From NCBI RefSeq assembly GCF_013113715.1, contig NZ_CP053344.1, positions 2,232,001-2,296,000 on the forward strand: a stretch of 64,000 nt of DNA. The letters are read 5' to 3'. Shown piece after piece: positions 17,462-24,931 of this stretch (position 1 is its first letter; the number at the start of each line of letters is the position of its first letter). The notes under the pieces are model-generated. The model did no database searches. It saw nothing but the letters and a program-made list of their open reading frames with translations, and was not told the DNA's origin. The translations under genes and the position numbers were made by a program. This DNA comes from Herbiconiux sp. SALV-R1 (lineage in GTDB: Bacteria > Actinomycetota > Actinomycetes > Actinomycetales > Microbacteriaceae).

Positions 17462-18799
17462 ATGCTCGTCCAGATCGTCGACGCAGTCGAACACCGCACG
17501 CCCGACGGCATCGCCGCCGCCATCTCGCGTCTCATCCGCTCGGGTGCACTCGCCGCCGGGGAGCGCCTGCCCACCGTGCGGGTCGTGGCGAGCGAGCTCG
17601 GGGTGAGCCCTGCGACCGTCAGCAACGCCTGGCAGGCCCTCGCCGGCGTGGGTCTCATCACCTCGCGCGGCCGGGCCGGCAGCTTCGTGCTGCAGGCCTC
17701 GACGGCTTGGATGCCGCCGCACTTCGGCGAGCTCGCCGGGTCGCACGTGGAGGCCAGGCTCGACCTCTCCACCGGCACCCCCGACCCCGAGCTGCTGCCC
17801 GACCTCAGCGCGGCCTTCCGCTCCCTGCCCACCAGGGCCGACACGGCGAGCTACCTGAGCTCACCCGTGCTGCCGGAGTTGGAACGCCACCTGCGCGCAT
17901 CCTGGCCCTACCCGGTTCCCGCCCTCACCATCGTCGACGGGGCGCTCGACGCCGTGTCGCGGGCGCTCGAGAGCATCGTGCGGTTCGGCGACCGGGTCGT
18001 GGTGGAGAACCCGGGCTTCCCGCCGTTCCTCGACCTGCTCGAGCACTTCGGGGTGGAGCGGGTGCCCGTCGACATCGACGCGGAAGGCATGCGACCCGAC
18101 CGTCTCGCGGCGGCGCTGGCGTCGCATCCGGTCGCGATCATCCTGCAGCCGCGTGCCCACAACCCCACCGGCATCTCCATGACCGAGGGGCGCATGCGCG
18201 AGATCGCGCGGGTGCTGCGCAGTCACTCGCACCTCGGCGACCCGGTCGTGATCGAAGACGACCACTCCGGGGAGATTTCCAGCGCACCGGCGTTCAGCGT
18301 CGGCAACTGGCTGCCCCAGCGCACGCTGCACGTGCGGAGCTTCGCGAAATCGCACGGGCCCGACCTCCGCATCGCGGCGCTCGGCGCGCCCGACCAGCTG
18401 CTCGACCGCATCGTGGCACGACGGATGCTCGGGCCGGGGTGGACGTCACGGATGCTGCAGACCATCCTCTACGAACTGCTCACCGCGAGCCCGTCGCTCA
18501 CCACGGTGCACGACGCGCGACGCATCTACCAGGCGAGGCAGCGGCGGCTCTCGGAGGCGCTGGTACGGCACGGCATCGAGCACTCCCCCTCCGACGGCAT
18601 CAACACCTGGGTGCCTGTGGCCGACGAGAAGGCGGCGACGGTGGCGTTGGCGGCCGGGGGCATCAGGGTGGCGGCGGGGTCGACGTTCTCGTCGTCGTTC
18701 GCGCCCGAGCCCGAGCAGCACGTGCGAGTGACGGCCGGGAACGTGCGCGACGACTTCGACCGCATCGCGGGGCTGCTGGCGGGGGCGGCGCGGGCCTGA
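17462..18799 (+). CDS. MocR-family (GntR-aminotransferase) transcriptional regulator
   Basis: A 445-residue PLP-dependent regulator. Residues 1-75 are a GntR winged helix (GERLPTVRVVASELGVSPATVSNAW); the rest is an aminotransferase-like domain with RAHNPTGISM near residue 231 and the PLP lysine Lys296 in RSFAKSHGPDL. MocR proteins sense amino compounds through PLP, for example GABA, taurine or beta-alanine-like ligands. It diverges from the pyrimidine operon, whose final product would be beta-alanine, so beta-alanine or a pathway intermediate is a plausible effector. The ATG lacks a strong ribosome binding site. Confidence 0.92.
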   Translation: MLVQIVDAVEHRTPDGIAAAISRLIRSGALAAGERLPTVRVVASELGVSPATVSNAWQALAGVGLITSRGRAGSFVLQASTAWMPPHFGELAGSHVEARLDLSTGTPDPELLPDLSAAFRSLPTRADTASYLSSPVLPELERHLRASWPYPVPALTIVDGALDAVSRALESIVRFGDRVVVENPGFPPFLDLLEHFGVERVPVDIDAEGMRPDRLAAALASHPVAIILQPRAHNPTGISMTEGRMREIARVLRSHSHLGDPVVIEDDHSGEISSAPAFSVGNWLPQRTLHVRSFAKSHGPDLRIAALGAPDQLLDRIVARRMLGPGWTSRMLQTILYELLTASPSLTTVHDARRIYQARQRRLSEALVRHGIEHSPSDGINTWVPVADEKAATVALAAGGIRVAAGSTFSSSFAPEPEQHVRVTAGNVRDDFDRIAGLLAGAARA

Positions 18800-18819
18800 G
18801 GCCCTGCGCGGCCGCCGGG

Positions 18820-18939
18820 GTCACTCGCACTCGGCGGTATCGGGTCATTCCCGCGCGGCGCCGCCGGGTCACTCCCACTCGGCGGTATCGGGTCACTCCC
18901 ACTCGCCGGCGCCGGGTCACTCCCACTCGGCGGTGTCGG
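18820..18939. repeat. five tandem 24-bp repeats derived from the 3' end of the MerR gene
   Basis: Five consecutive 24-bp units (18820, 18844, 18868, 18892, 18916), each starting GTCACT or GTCATT and ending CGG. The last unit contains the stop codon and final codons of the MerR/TipAS gene (PDTAEWE-stop on the minus strand); the other four lie just beyond it. Copies differ at several positions. They fill the space between two convergent genes. Confidence 0.85.
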
Positions 18940-19711
18940 GGTCGATGCCGTGGGAACGCGCGCTCGCGTCGATGCTGCGGCGAAGCCACGACGCGAGGCC
19001 CGGGCGCAGCGCGTCGTAGTGCGCGGCGAAGGAGGCGTCGGCCTCATACATGCGGCCGAGCACCACCTGCATGCTGCGCGAGATCGGGAAGTACGCGGAG
19101 AACGCCGCCCGGTGCCGCTCGACCAGCTCATCAGCCTCCGGGCTGCCGGGCTCGACGCCCGCCGCCAGGGCGTCGGCGAGGGCGCGCTCGGCAGCCGCGG
19201 TCGTCGCCGCGACCGCCTTCCAGTCGTCGGGGGTGCGCGCGGCGGAGCGCTCGGCGTACTGCTGCCACTGCGGGGAGTCGCCCCAGCGCTCGCGGGCCTC
19301 GGCGGGCCAGCCCGGGTTCCAGGCCGGCCCGAACGCCGCGGCCTGCTCCTCCTCGCTCAGCAGGAGTCCGCGCTCGTGCGCCGCGATCATCGTGTCGAGG
19401 TCGCCGCTCAGCGAGCTCAGGCGCTCGATGCGCTCGGCAAGGTGCTCCTGCTGGGCGCGCAGGGCACTCACGACGTCGGTCGCGGGGTCGTCGAGCACGG
19501 AGCGCACCTCGTCGAGGCCGAGCCCGAGCTCGCGGTAGACGACGATGCGGCGGAGCCGCTCCACGTCGGCGTCGGTGTAGAGCCGGTACCCGGCCGCCGA
19601 GCGGGCCGACGGTTCGGCGAGGCCGATCTCGTCCCAGTGGTGCAGGGTGCGCACCGTGAGGCCGAGCAGCGCCGCGGCACGGCCCACCGTGAGTTCGCCC
19701 TCGGCGGTCAC
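18917..19711 (-). CDS. MerR-family regulator with TipAS-type C-terminal domain
   Basis: A 264-residue regulator. The N-terminal MerR helix-turn-helix (ELTVGRAAALLGLTVRTLHHWDEIGL; GYRLYTDADVERLRRI) is followed by a coiled-coil dimer helix (~80-120) and a C-terminal TipAS-like helical domain with QQYAERSAARTPDDWKA. TipAL-type proteins activate drug-responsive promoters after binding hydrophobic or thiopeptide compounds. Its ATG overlaps the stop of the upstream VOC gene by 4 nt. The 3' end is the source of the adjacent 24-bp tandem repeats. Confidence 0.92.
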   Translation of the reverse strand: MTAEGELTVGRAAALLGLTVRTLHHWDEIGLAEPSARSAAGYRLYTDADVERLRRIVVYRELGLGLDEVRSVLDDPATDVVSALRAQQEHLAERIERLSSLSGDLDTMIAAHERGLLLSEEEQAAAFGPAWNPGWPAEARERWGDSPQWQQYAERSAARTPDDWKAVAATTAAAERALADALAAGVEPGSPEADELVERHRAAFSAYFPISRSMQVVLGRMYEADASFAAHYDALRPGLASWLRRSIDASARSHGIDPDTAEWE

Positions 19712-20205
19712 GGCACGATCCCCATCGCGGCGAGGTTCTGGGCGGCTTCGCTCGCCGGGTCGTAGGGTTTCGCCGCGGTGAAGACCACGCGGGTGTTCTC
19801 GGGCGTGATCACGTCGACGTCCCTCGTGTTCCAGGGAGTGTCGTGCGGCTCACCCACCCGGCCCGTGCCGACCTCACGGCACCGCTCCACCATCGCGTCG
19901 AGTTCGCTCAGAACGCACGCGAAGCTCACGCTCATCGTCGGCGCCGTGGCATCGGTCTCTCCCGGCACCAGCAGCACGTCTTGGAACGCCCACCGCCGCA
20001 GATGCACCAGCCGCTCCGGCACCCCGAACAGCTCGAAGAACCCCAGCCCCCGCGTCCAGAACTCGACCGACGCCTTCAGATCCCCCGTCCGCACCGTCAC
20101 GAACGCCGGCATCCCGTAGATCCCCCGAAACGGCTCCGGCGCCACCGCATCCACCCTCGGCACCGGCACCGGACTCACCTCGAACGCATCGAAATACTCA
20201 CTCAT
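19708..20205 (-). CDS. VOC superfamily (glyoxalase/bleomycin resistance-like) protein
   Basis: A 165-residue vicinal-oxygen-chelate protein, one VOC module of two beta-alpha-beta units: AFVTVRTGDLKASVEFWTRGLGF near residue 35 and the closing NTRDVDVITPENTRVVFTA near residue 130. Substrate unknown. It leads a two-gene unit with the MerR/TipAS regulator and is preceded by a MerR-type operator, so it is probably induced by the compound the regulator senses; binding or modifying that compound is plausible. Confidence 0.85.
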   Translation of the reverse strand: MSEYFDAFEVSPVPVPRVDAVAPEPFRGIYGMPAFVTVRTGDLKASVEFWTRGLGFFELFGVPERLVHLRRWAFQDVLLVPGETDATAPTMSVSFACVLSELDAMVERCREVGTGRVGEPHDTPWNTRDVDVITPENTRVVFTAAKPYDPASEAAQNLAAMGIVP

Positions 20206-20218
20206 GCCCCCACCCTCC

Positions 20219-20242
20219 CCCCTCCCGCTACGTGAGGGTCAA
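20219..20242 (-). promoter_or_regulatory. MerR-type operator/promoter of the VOC-MerR unit
   Basis: On the minus strand a -35 TTGACC (20242-20237) runs into the dyad ACCCTCACGTAGCGGGAGGG. CCTCAC-n-GTGAGG type dyads placed just after the -35 are characteristic of MerR-family drug-sensing promoters with long spacers. It ends ~15 bp before the VOC start; the -10 is poor. Confidence 0.55.
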
Positions 20243-20518
20243 TCCCCCTCATCGGCCACCTGAAAGCGACAACGTCTCGCTTCTGGGCGCGGCAGTCCTA
20301 CCATCGCGACGTCGAAGATGAATCCACGCGAGACCTCGCCACCCGCATCCGCAGACTCCTCGCCCCGATCGGGGGTGCCGACGATCTCGCAGACGCGGTA
20401 CAGCGCGACCGCGCTGCCACACCCGCCATCGGCGCCGACGCACCGAACGTCTTTCGGCGATCGTCAGGAGAGGCGGGTGGTCACGTGGGTGACGAGGTAG
20501 ACGGCGGGGCGGAGAGCT
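20243..20518 (+). pseudogene. possible gene remnant in the 20206-20536 gap
   Basis: This 331-bp gap has no convincing gene. One plus-strand frame ending at the TAG at 20518 is open from 20243 and codes for a stretch with good codon choice (SRFWARQSYHRDVEDE, then RRLLAPIGGADDLADAV), but has no ATG or GTG start and no family I recognise. It may be the remains of a gene or chance in high-GC DNA. Confidence 0.25.
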
Positions 20519-20536
20519 AGGCGGGGCGGGGGCGGG

Positions 20537-21085
20537 TCAGCAGTGGGGGTCGGTGACGCGGATGCGGAGGGTGAGGTCGGTGCGGTCGTTGTCGACGAGT
20601 TCGAAGCGGGCGCCGGAGGGGTCGAGGGTGCTGATGCCGGTCCAGCCGCCGTCGAGCTGGCGTTCGCCGTCGACGGGGGCGAAGCCCTTCGCCTCCAGCG
20701 CGGGGCCGAGCACGGCGAGCAGCTCGTCCCAGCCGCCAGCCGCCTGCACGAGCGAGGGGCGGGCCTCGGCGGGTCCGACCACCACCACGCACCCTTCCCC
20801 ACTCGTCGACTCGATGCGCGGGCCGCGGTCGTCGTCGCGCGTGATCGCCACCGACGGGAACGCCTCGGTGAGCGACCCGGTGATCGCCGCCGCCACACCG
20901 CCATAGGTCTCGAGCGCCTGGCTCGACGCCATGGTCGGCTCGGGCAGCTCCGTCGTGCCGGTGCACCCCGCCAGCAGCGCCGCCGCGGCCGCCGCCAGCA
21001 CGATCGCCGCACCGCGACGCGCCCGGTGCCGGACCTCGGGCCGGGCCCGGCTCCCGCCCCGCTCCACCGCCTTCATACCGCTCAC
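20537..21085 (-). CDS. putative secreted lipoprotein
   Basis: A 182-residue protein with a basic N-terminus, a hydrophobic alanine-rich signal and the lipobox LLAGC near residue 41, so it is probably anchored outside the membrane. The mature part contains PTMASSQALETYGGVAAAI and a C-terminal LTLRIRVTDPHC; no known domain is recognised. An ATG three codons in (MKAVER) is an alternative start. It diverges from cofD with 44 bp between starts. Confidence 0.8.
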   Translation of the reverse strand: MSGMKAVERGGSRARPEVRHRARRGAAIVLAAAAAALLAGCTGTTELPEPTMASSQALETYGGVAAAITGSLTEAFPSVAITRDDDRGPRIESTSGEGCVVVVGPAEARPSLVQAAGGWDELLAVLGPALEAKGFAPVDGERQLDGGWTGISTLDPSGARFELVDNDRTDLTLRIRVTDPHC

Positions 21086-21129
21086 GGTTCAAGCCTAACG
21101 ACGCCCGGCGCGCATCCGGATGCTGTTGA

Positions 21130-22131
21130 ATGAATGCCGTGAAGGTGACGGTTCTCGCGGGCGGTGTCGGGGGTGCGAAGTTCCTCAAAGGGCTGCGCAC
21201 CGAGCTGCGGAGGCGCTACCCGAACGGTGACGGCGGGTCGACCGCCGAGATCACCGCGGTCGTGAACACGGGCGACGACATGTGGCTGACGGGGCTGCGG
21301 GTGTGCCCCGACCTCGACTCGATCATGTACGCCCTGGGCGGCGGCAACGACGAGGTGCGCGGCTGGGGCCGCGCCGACGAGACCGAGCGGGTGGCCGCCG
21401 AGCTCACCGCCTACGGCATCGGCTGGCCCTGGTTCACGCTCGGCGACCTCGACCTCGGCACGCACATCGCACGGTCGAGCTTCCTCCGCGACGGACTCAC
21501 CCTCACCGAGGCCACCGCCCGCCTCTGCGAGCGCTGGAACCCCGGCGTGAGGCTGCTGCCGATGAGCGATCAGCCGGTCGAGACGCACGTCGACATCCTG
21601 GTCGACGGCAAGCGGCGCATCGTGCACTTCGAGGAGTGGTGGGTGAAGTACCGGGCGACGGTGCCGGCGCAGCGCTTCATCCAGGTGGGGGTCGACCAGG
21701 CGAAGCCGACGCCGCAGGTGCTGCGGGCGATCGAGCACGCCGACGTGGTGCTCGTCGCCCCGTCGAACCCGGTGGTGTCGATCGGCACGATTCTGGGGGT
21801 GCCCGGGATGCGCGAGGCACTCCGCGGGGCACGCGCACCCATCGTGGGTGTGTCGCCCATCATCTCGGGGGCCGCCGTGCGCGGCATGGCCGACGCGTGC
21901 CTCACGGCGATCGGCGTCGAGACCACCGCGGCCGCCGTGGCGAAGCACTACGGTGCGCGCAGCCGGGGAGGACTCCTCGACGGCTGGCTCGTCGATACGA
22001 GCGACGCGACGGTCGTGCCCGTGCTCGAGGGGTCGGGCATCCGGGCGCGCGCGGTACCACTGTGGCTGACGGATGCCGACACCAGCGCCGCGCTCGCGGG
22101 GGACGCGCTCGACGCAGCTCGCGCACGCTGA
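21130..22131 (+). CDS. cofD: 2-phospho-L-lactate (or PEP-linked) transferase, CofD/FbiA
   Basis: A 333-residue member of the CofD/FbiA family, which moves the phospho-lactyl or phospho-enolpyruvyl group from the guanosine-activated donor made by CofC onto Fo during coenzyme F420 synthesis. Signatures are VTVLAGGVGGAKFLKGL at the start, VVNTGDDMWLTGLRVCPDLDSI near residue 48, LPMSDQPVETHV near residue 150 and VLVAPSNPVVSIGTIL near residue 215. Mycobacteria keep fbiA next to fbiB; here cofE is 15 kb away, but all F420 genes lie in this window. Confidence 0.95.
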   Translation: MNAVKVTVLAGGVGGAKFLKGLRTELRRRYPNGDGGSTAEITAVVNTGDDMWLTGLRVCPDLDSIMYALGGGNDEVRGWGRADETERVAAELTAYGIGWPWFTLGDLDLGTHIARSSFLRDGLTLTEATARLCERWNPGVRLLPMSDQPVETHVDILVDGKRRIVHFEEWWVKYRATVPAQRFIQVGVDQAKPTPQVLRAIEHADVVLVAPSNPVVSIGTILGVPGMREALRGARAPIVGVSPIISGAAVRGMADACLTAIGVETTAAAVAKHYGARSRGGLLDGWLVDTSDATVVPVLEGSGIRARAVPLWLTDADTSAALAGDALDAARAR

Positions 22132-22157
22132 GGCGCGGGGCCGGAGCGGAGCCGGCC

Positions 22158-22250
22158 AGCGCAGCCGCCCCGCGCATCCGCTCAGCGCAGCCGCCCCGCG
22201 CATCCGTTCACCGCAGCCGCCCCCGCGCAGCCAGCCCCGCGCATCCGCTC
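22158..22250. repeat. short direct repeats downstream of cofD
   Basis: Two adjacent 26-bp units (22158-22183 and 22184-22209) differ at one base; a third, expanded copy follows (22210-22250). Each carries GCGCATCCG, a motif enriched throughout the window. They lie between the convergent cofD and ABM-domain genes. Confidence 0.75.
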
Positions 22251-22267
22251 GGCAATCGGGGCGGGGC

Positions 22268-23269
22268 TCAGCCCCCGCCGCCCGTGTACGCCACGGGCCC
22301 CAGCGAGATCAGCCACGCGTACACCGCCATCGACACCGCGTACAGCGCCACGATGATGGCGTAGCCGTAGAAGTGCACCCGCGGCGTGCGGTCGCGCTTG
22401 ATCCACCAGCCGAACAGCTTGAACGCCCACGGCACGAGTAGCCAGCCGAGCAGCTGCGTCGACACCAGGTTGCCGATGAACAGGGCGAGCCAGAACGGCA
22501 TGCCGTTGCCGATGAGCAGCGGGTCGGCGATGAAGTAGCCCCAGAGGAAGACGATGGGGTACAGCATCAGCAGCACGACGAGGTTGCTCTTGAACACCGG
22601 GTCGGGAAGCGAGGTGCGGCTTCCCGTCCAGAACCCGAAGCCGTAGCTCGCCTTGGTCAGCGTGAGCTGCTCGTTGTAGGCCTTGCCCTCCTCGAGCAGC
22701 TCCTTGCGCTCGGGCGAGTCGATCCAGGCGTTCAGGTGCGCCTCGGTGTCGAAGCTCAGCACCACCACCCAGTCGTCCTGCACCCCGGGAACCGGGCGTT
22801 CGATCTTGTGGCCGAGGAACCCGTCGAAACGCGACTCCGCCGCCGAGATCTGCCGCTGCCAGTCGAGGAACGCCCCCTCCTCGTCGACCGGCACCCGGCT
22901 GGAGATGAGCACGGAGGCGGCCTCCGACGGATGCTTCGCCTCCTCCGTGAAGAGGTGGATGTCGTCGTTGCCGATGAAGCGGTCTTTGATCTCGCCCATC
23001 AGCTGCGCGCGCTCGGCGCTCTGCAACCAGCCGCGGGCCGACTCGACGTCGCGGAAGCGCTGCACGATGATCCAGTCGACCTGCAGCGGCGGCTTCGGCG
23101 CGATGACCTGCCGGTCGAGGAAGCCGGGCCAGTGCGCGATGCGCTCGCCCACCTTCTTCTGCCAGGCCTCGTAGGCGGCGTAGCTCTCCTCCGCCAGCCG
23201 ACGGCGCACGACCAGCGAGACCGCCGCGCCGGCCACGGCGGCGGGGGTGCTGGCGGCCGTCTCGGTCAT
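22268..23269 (-). CDS. tandem ABM-domain membrane protein
   Basis: A 333-residue protein with two antibiotic-biosynthesis-monooxygenase (ABM) ferredoxin-like domains (residues ~15-110 and ~115-210) followed by three membrane helices (starting LVVLLMLYPIVFLWGYF, LALFIGNLVSTQLLGWLL and AIIVALYAVSMAVYAWL). The second ABM half includes PGVQDDWVVVLSFDTEAHLNAW. ABM domains range from cofactor-free monooxygenases to heme-degrading and purely sensory forms; the reaction here is unknown. It starts 5 bp after the guanine deaminase stop, so the two are co-transcribed and probably act on related compounds or conditions. Confidence 0.85.
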   Translation of the reverse strand: MTETAASTPAAVAGAAVSLVVRRRLAEESYAAYEAWQKKVGERIAHWPGFLDRQVIAPKPPLQVDWIIVQRFRDVESARGWLQSAERAQLMGEIKDRFIGNDDIHLFTEEAKHPSEAASVLISSRVPVDEEGAFLDWQRQISAAESRFDGFLGHKIERPVPGVQDDWVVVLSFDTEAHLNAWIDSPERKELLEEGKAYNEQLTLTKASYGFGFWTGSRTSLPDPVFKSNLVVLLMLYPIVFLWGYFIADPLLIGNGMPFWLALFIGNLVSTQLLGWLLVPWAFKLFGWWIKRDRTPRVHFYGYAIIVALYAVSMAVYAWLISLGPVAYTGGGG

Positions 23270-23274
23270 GGCAC

Positions 23275-24675
23275 TCACGCCTTCTGGTAGGCGAGCTCGC
23301 CCATCACCCAGGTCTGGTCGACGGCGCGCTCGTCGGCGACCATCATGATGCCGAACAGCAGGTCGGAGACCGTGTCGAGTGAGAGCTCGTTCCCGCCCTT
23401 CTCGAGCAGCAGGCTGGCGTGCCAGGGCGCGGCGGGCGGTCCGGCCGTCCAGTCGAGGGCGACGAAGTCGGCCTCCTTGCCGATGTCGAAGGTGCCCACC
23501 TTGTCGTCGATGTAGAGCGACTCGGCGCCACCGCGCGTGAGCAGGTAGAACGCGCGGAGCGACGAGAGCTTGTTGCGCTCCGACTCGGCCAGGTCTTGGT
23601 CGCTCGGCACGATGGAGCCGTCGAGGATGGTGTTCTGCAGCATCCCGACCTTGTAGGCGTCTTCGAGCGAGTTGAGCAGGCTGAAGCGGTTGCCGCCGCC
23701 CATATCGGTGCCCACCGAGACGAGCACGCGGTGCTCGGGGTCGAGGGCTCGGCCGAGGCGGAAGAGGCCGGAGCCGAGGTAGAGGTTCGACGAGGGGCAG
23801 AACGCCACGGCGGCGCCCTTCTCGCTGAACCGCCGGAACTCGTTGTTCGACAGCCACACTCCGTGACCGCCGGTGAACTTCGGGCCGACGAGGTCGAACT
23901 TCTCGTAGACGCCGAGGTAGTCGGTGCAGTCGTCGTGGAGGGCGAGCACGCCGTGGATCTCGGCCGGGTTCTCGGAGATGTGGGTGTTCACCCACAGGTC
24001 GGGGAACTCCTGCTTGAGCTTCTGGCAGGCGGCCATGAGCTCGACCGAGGCACCGAAGGCGAACCGCGGGGTGATGGCGTAGAGGTTGCGGCCGGTGCCG
24101 TGCCACTTCTCGATGAGCGTTTTGGAGTCGTCGTAGAACTGCTCGGGGGTGTTGGCGAAGTAGTCGGGCACGTGGGTGTCGATGCCGGTGAGGCCGCCGA
24201 TCATGCGCATGTTGCGGCGCGACGCCTCCTCGAAGAACACCTCATTGCAGGTGAGGTTGCCCGTGGTGAAGGTCTGGGCGGTCGTGGTGCCCGAGGCGAG
24301 CAGGTTGTCGAAGAAGTGCTTGGTGCCCTCTTCGGCGTACTCGCGCTCGGAGTACTTGTGCTCCTCGGGGAACACCCACTTCTGCAGCCACGGCAGCAGC
24401 TGCTCGCCGTAGGCGCCGAGCACGCGGGTCTGCGGCAGGTGGATGTGGCCGTCGATGAAGCCGGGGAGGATGATGCGGTCGCGGATCTCGGTGATCTCGA
24501 CGCCCTCGTGACGGGGTGCCACCTCGTCGTAGGCGCCGAAGTCGGTGATGATGCCGTCTTCGGTGACGAGGAGTCCGTCGACGTGGAACCGCACCGCGGC
24601 CTGCTCGTCGCCGACATGCTTCCACGGGTCGTCGATGAAATCGACGAAGGTGCCGCGCACTGCTTTCTTGACCAC
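23275..24675 (-). CDS. guaD: guanine deaminase
   Basis: A 466-residue amidohydrolase converting guanine to xanthine and ammonia. Metal-binding and active-site motifs are present: PGFIDGHIHLPQ near residue 73 (HxH), VNTHISENPAEI (His and the catalytic Glu), GHGVWLSNNEF, AFCPSSNLYLGSG and GTDMGGGNRFS (final Asp). Length matches the bacterial GuaD type. It is the first gene of a pair with the tandem-ABM membrane protein and faces fbiC. With the PucG-like transaminase at the left of the window it supports purine nitrogen salvage; xanthine dehydrogenase and uricase are not in the window. Confidence 0.95.
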   Translation of the reverse strand: MVKKAVRGTFVDFIDDPWKHVGDEQAAVRFHVDGLLVTEDGIITDFGAYDEVAPRHEGVEITEIRDRIILPGFIDGHIHLPQTRVLGAYGEQLLPWLQKWVFPEEHKYSEREYAEEGTKHFFDNLLASGTTTAQTFTTGNLTCNEVFFEEASRRNMRMIGGLTGIDTHVPDYFANTPEQFYDDSKTLIEKWHGTGRNLYAITPRFAFGASVELMAACQKLKQEFPDLWVNTHISENPAEIHGVLALHDDCTDYLGVYEKFDLVGPKFTGGHGVWLSNNEFRRFSEKGAAVAFCPSSNLYLGSGLFRLGRALDPEHRVLVSVGTDMGGGNRFSLLNSLEDAYKVGMLQNTILDGSIVPSDQDLAESERNKLSSLRAFYLLTRGGAESLYIDDKVGTFDIGKEADFVALDWTAGPPAAPWHASLLLEKGGNELSLDTVSDLLFGIMMVADERAVDQTWVMGELAYQKA

Positions 24676-24883
24676 GTGGGATCCCCTTTTGTCGTGTTGT
24701 GTCCATGGTCACACAGAGCATCCCTCAGCGCTCCGGAGGAAGCCGCCCCAATGCAGGGGGTAGGCTCGGTGCATTCTGTGTACGGGCCTGGCTTTGGGCT
24801 CATCTCTCGTCGTTCCCTCTCGACCGCTTTCTCAGTTCCGCACGAGTCTCCTCACGGGTCACCGCCCGAGTCCCCTCGCGCGC

Positions 24884-24920
24884 GAGCCCACCGAGACCCA
24901 CCGAGACCCACCGAGATCCG
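24884..24920. repeat. short direct repeats in the fbiC leader
   Basis: CCCACCGAGA occurs three times in a row at 11-bp period just upstream of the fbiC ribosome binding site. It may be slippage; an effect on translation is possible but unsupported. Confidence 0.6.
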
Positions 24921-24931
24921 CGAGGTTCACC

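Noticed and set aside
23419-24675. Plus-strand 650-codon frame running into fbiC
   Set aside because: Antisense shadow of guaD; codon pattern and content are not protein-like and fbiC uses another frame.
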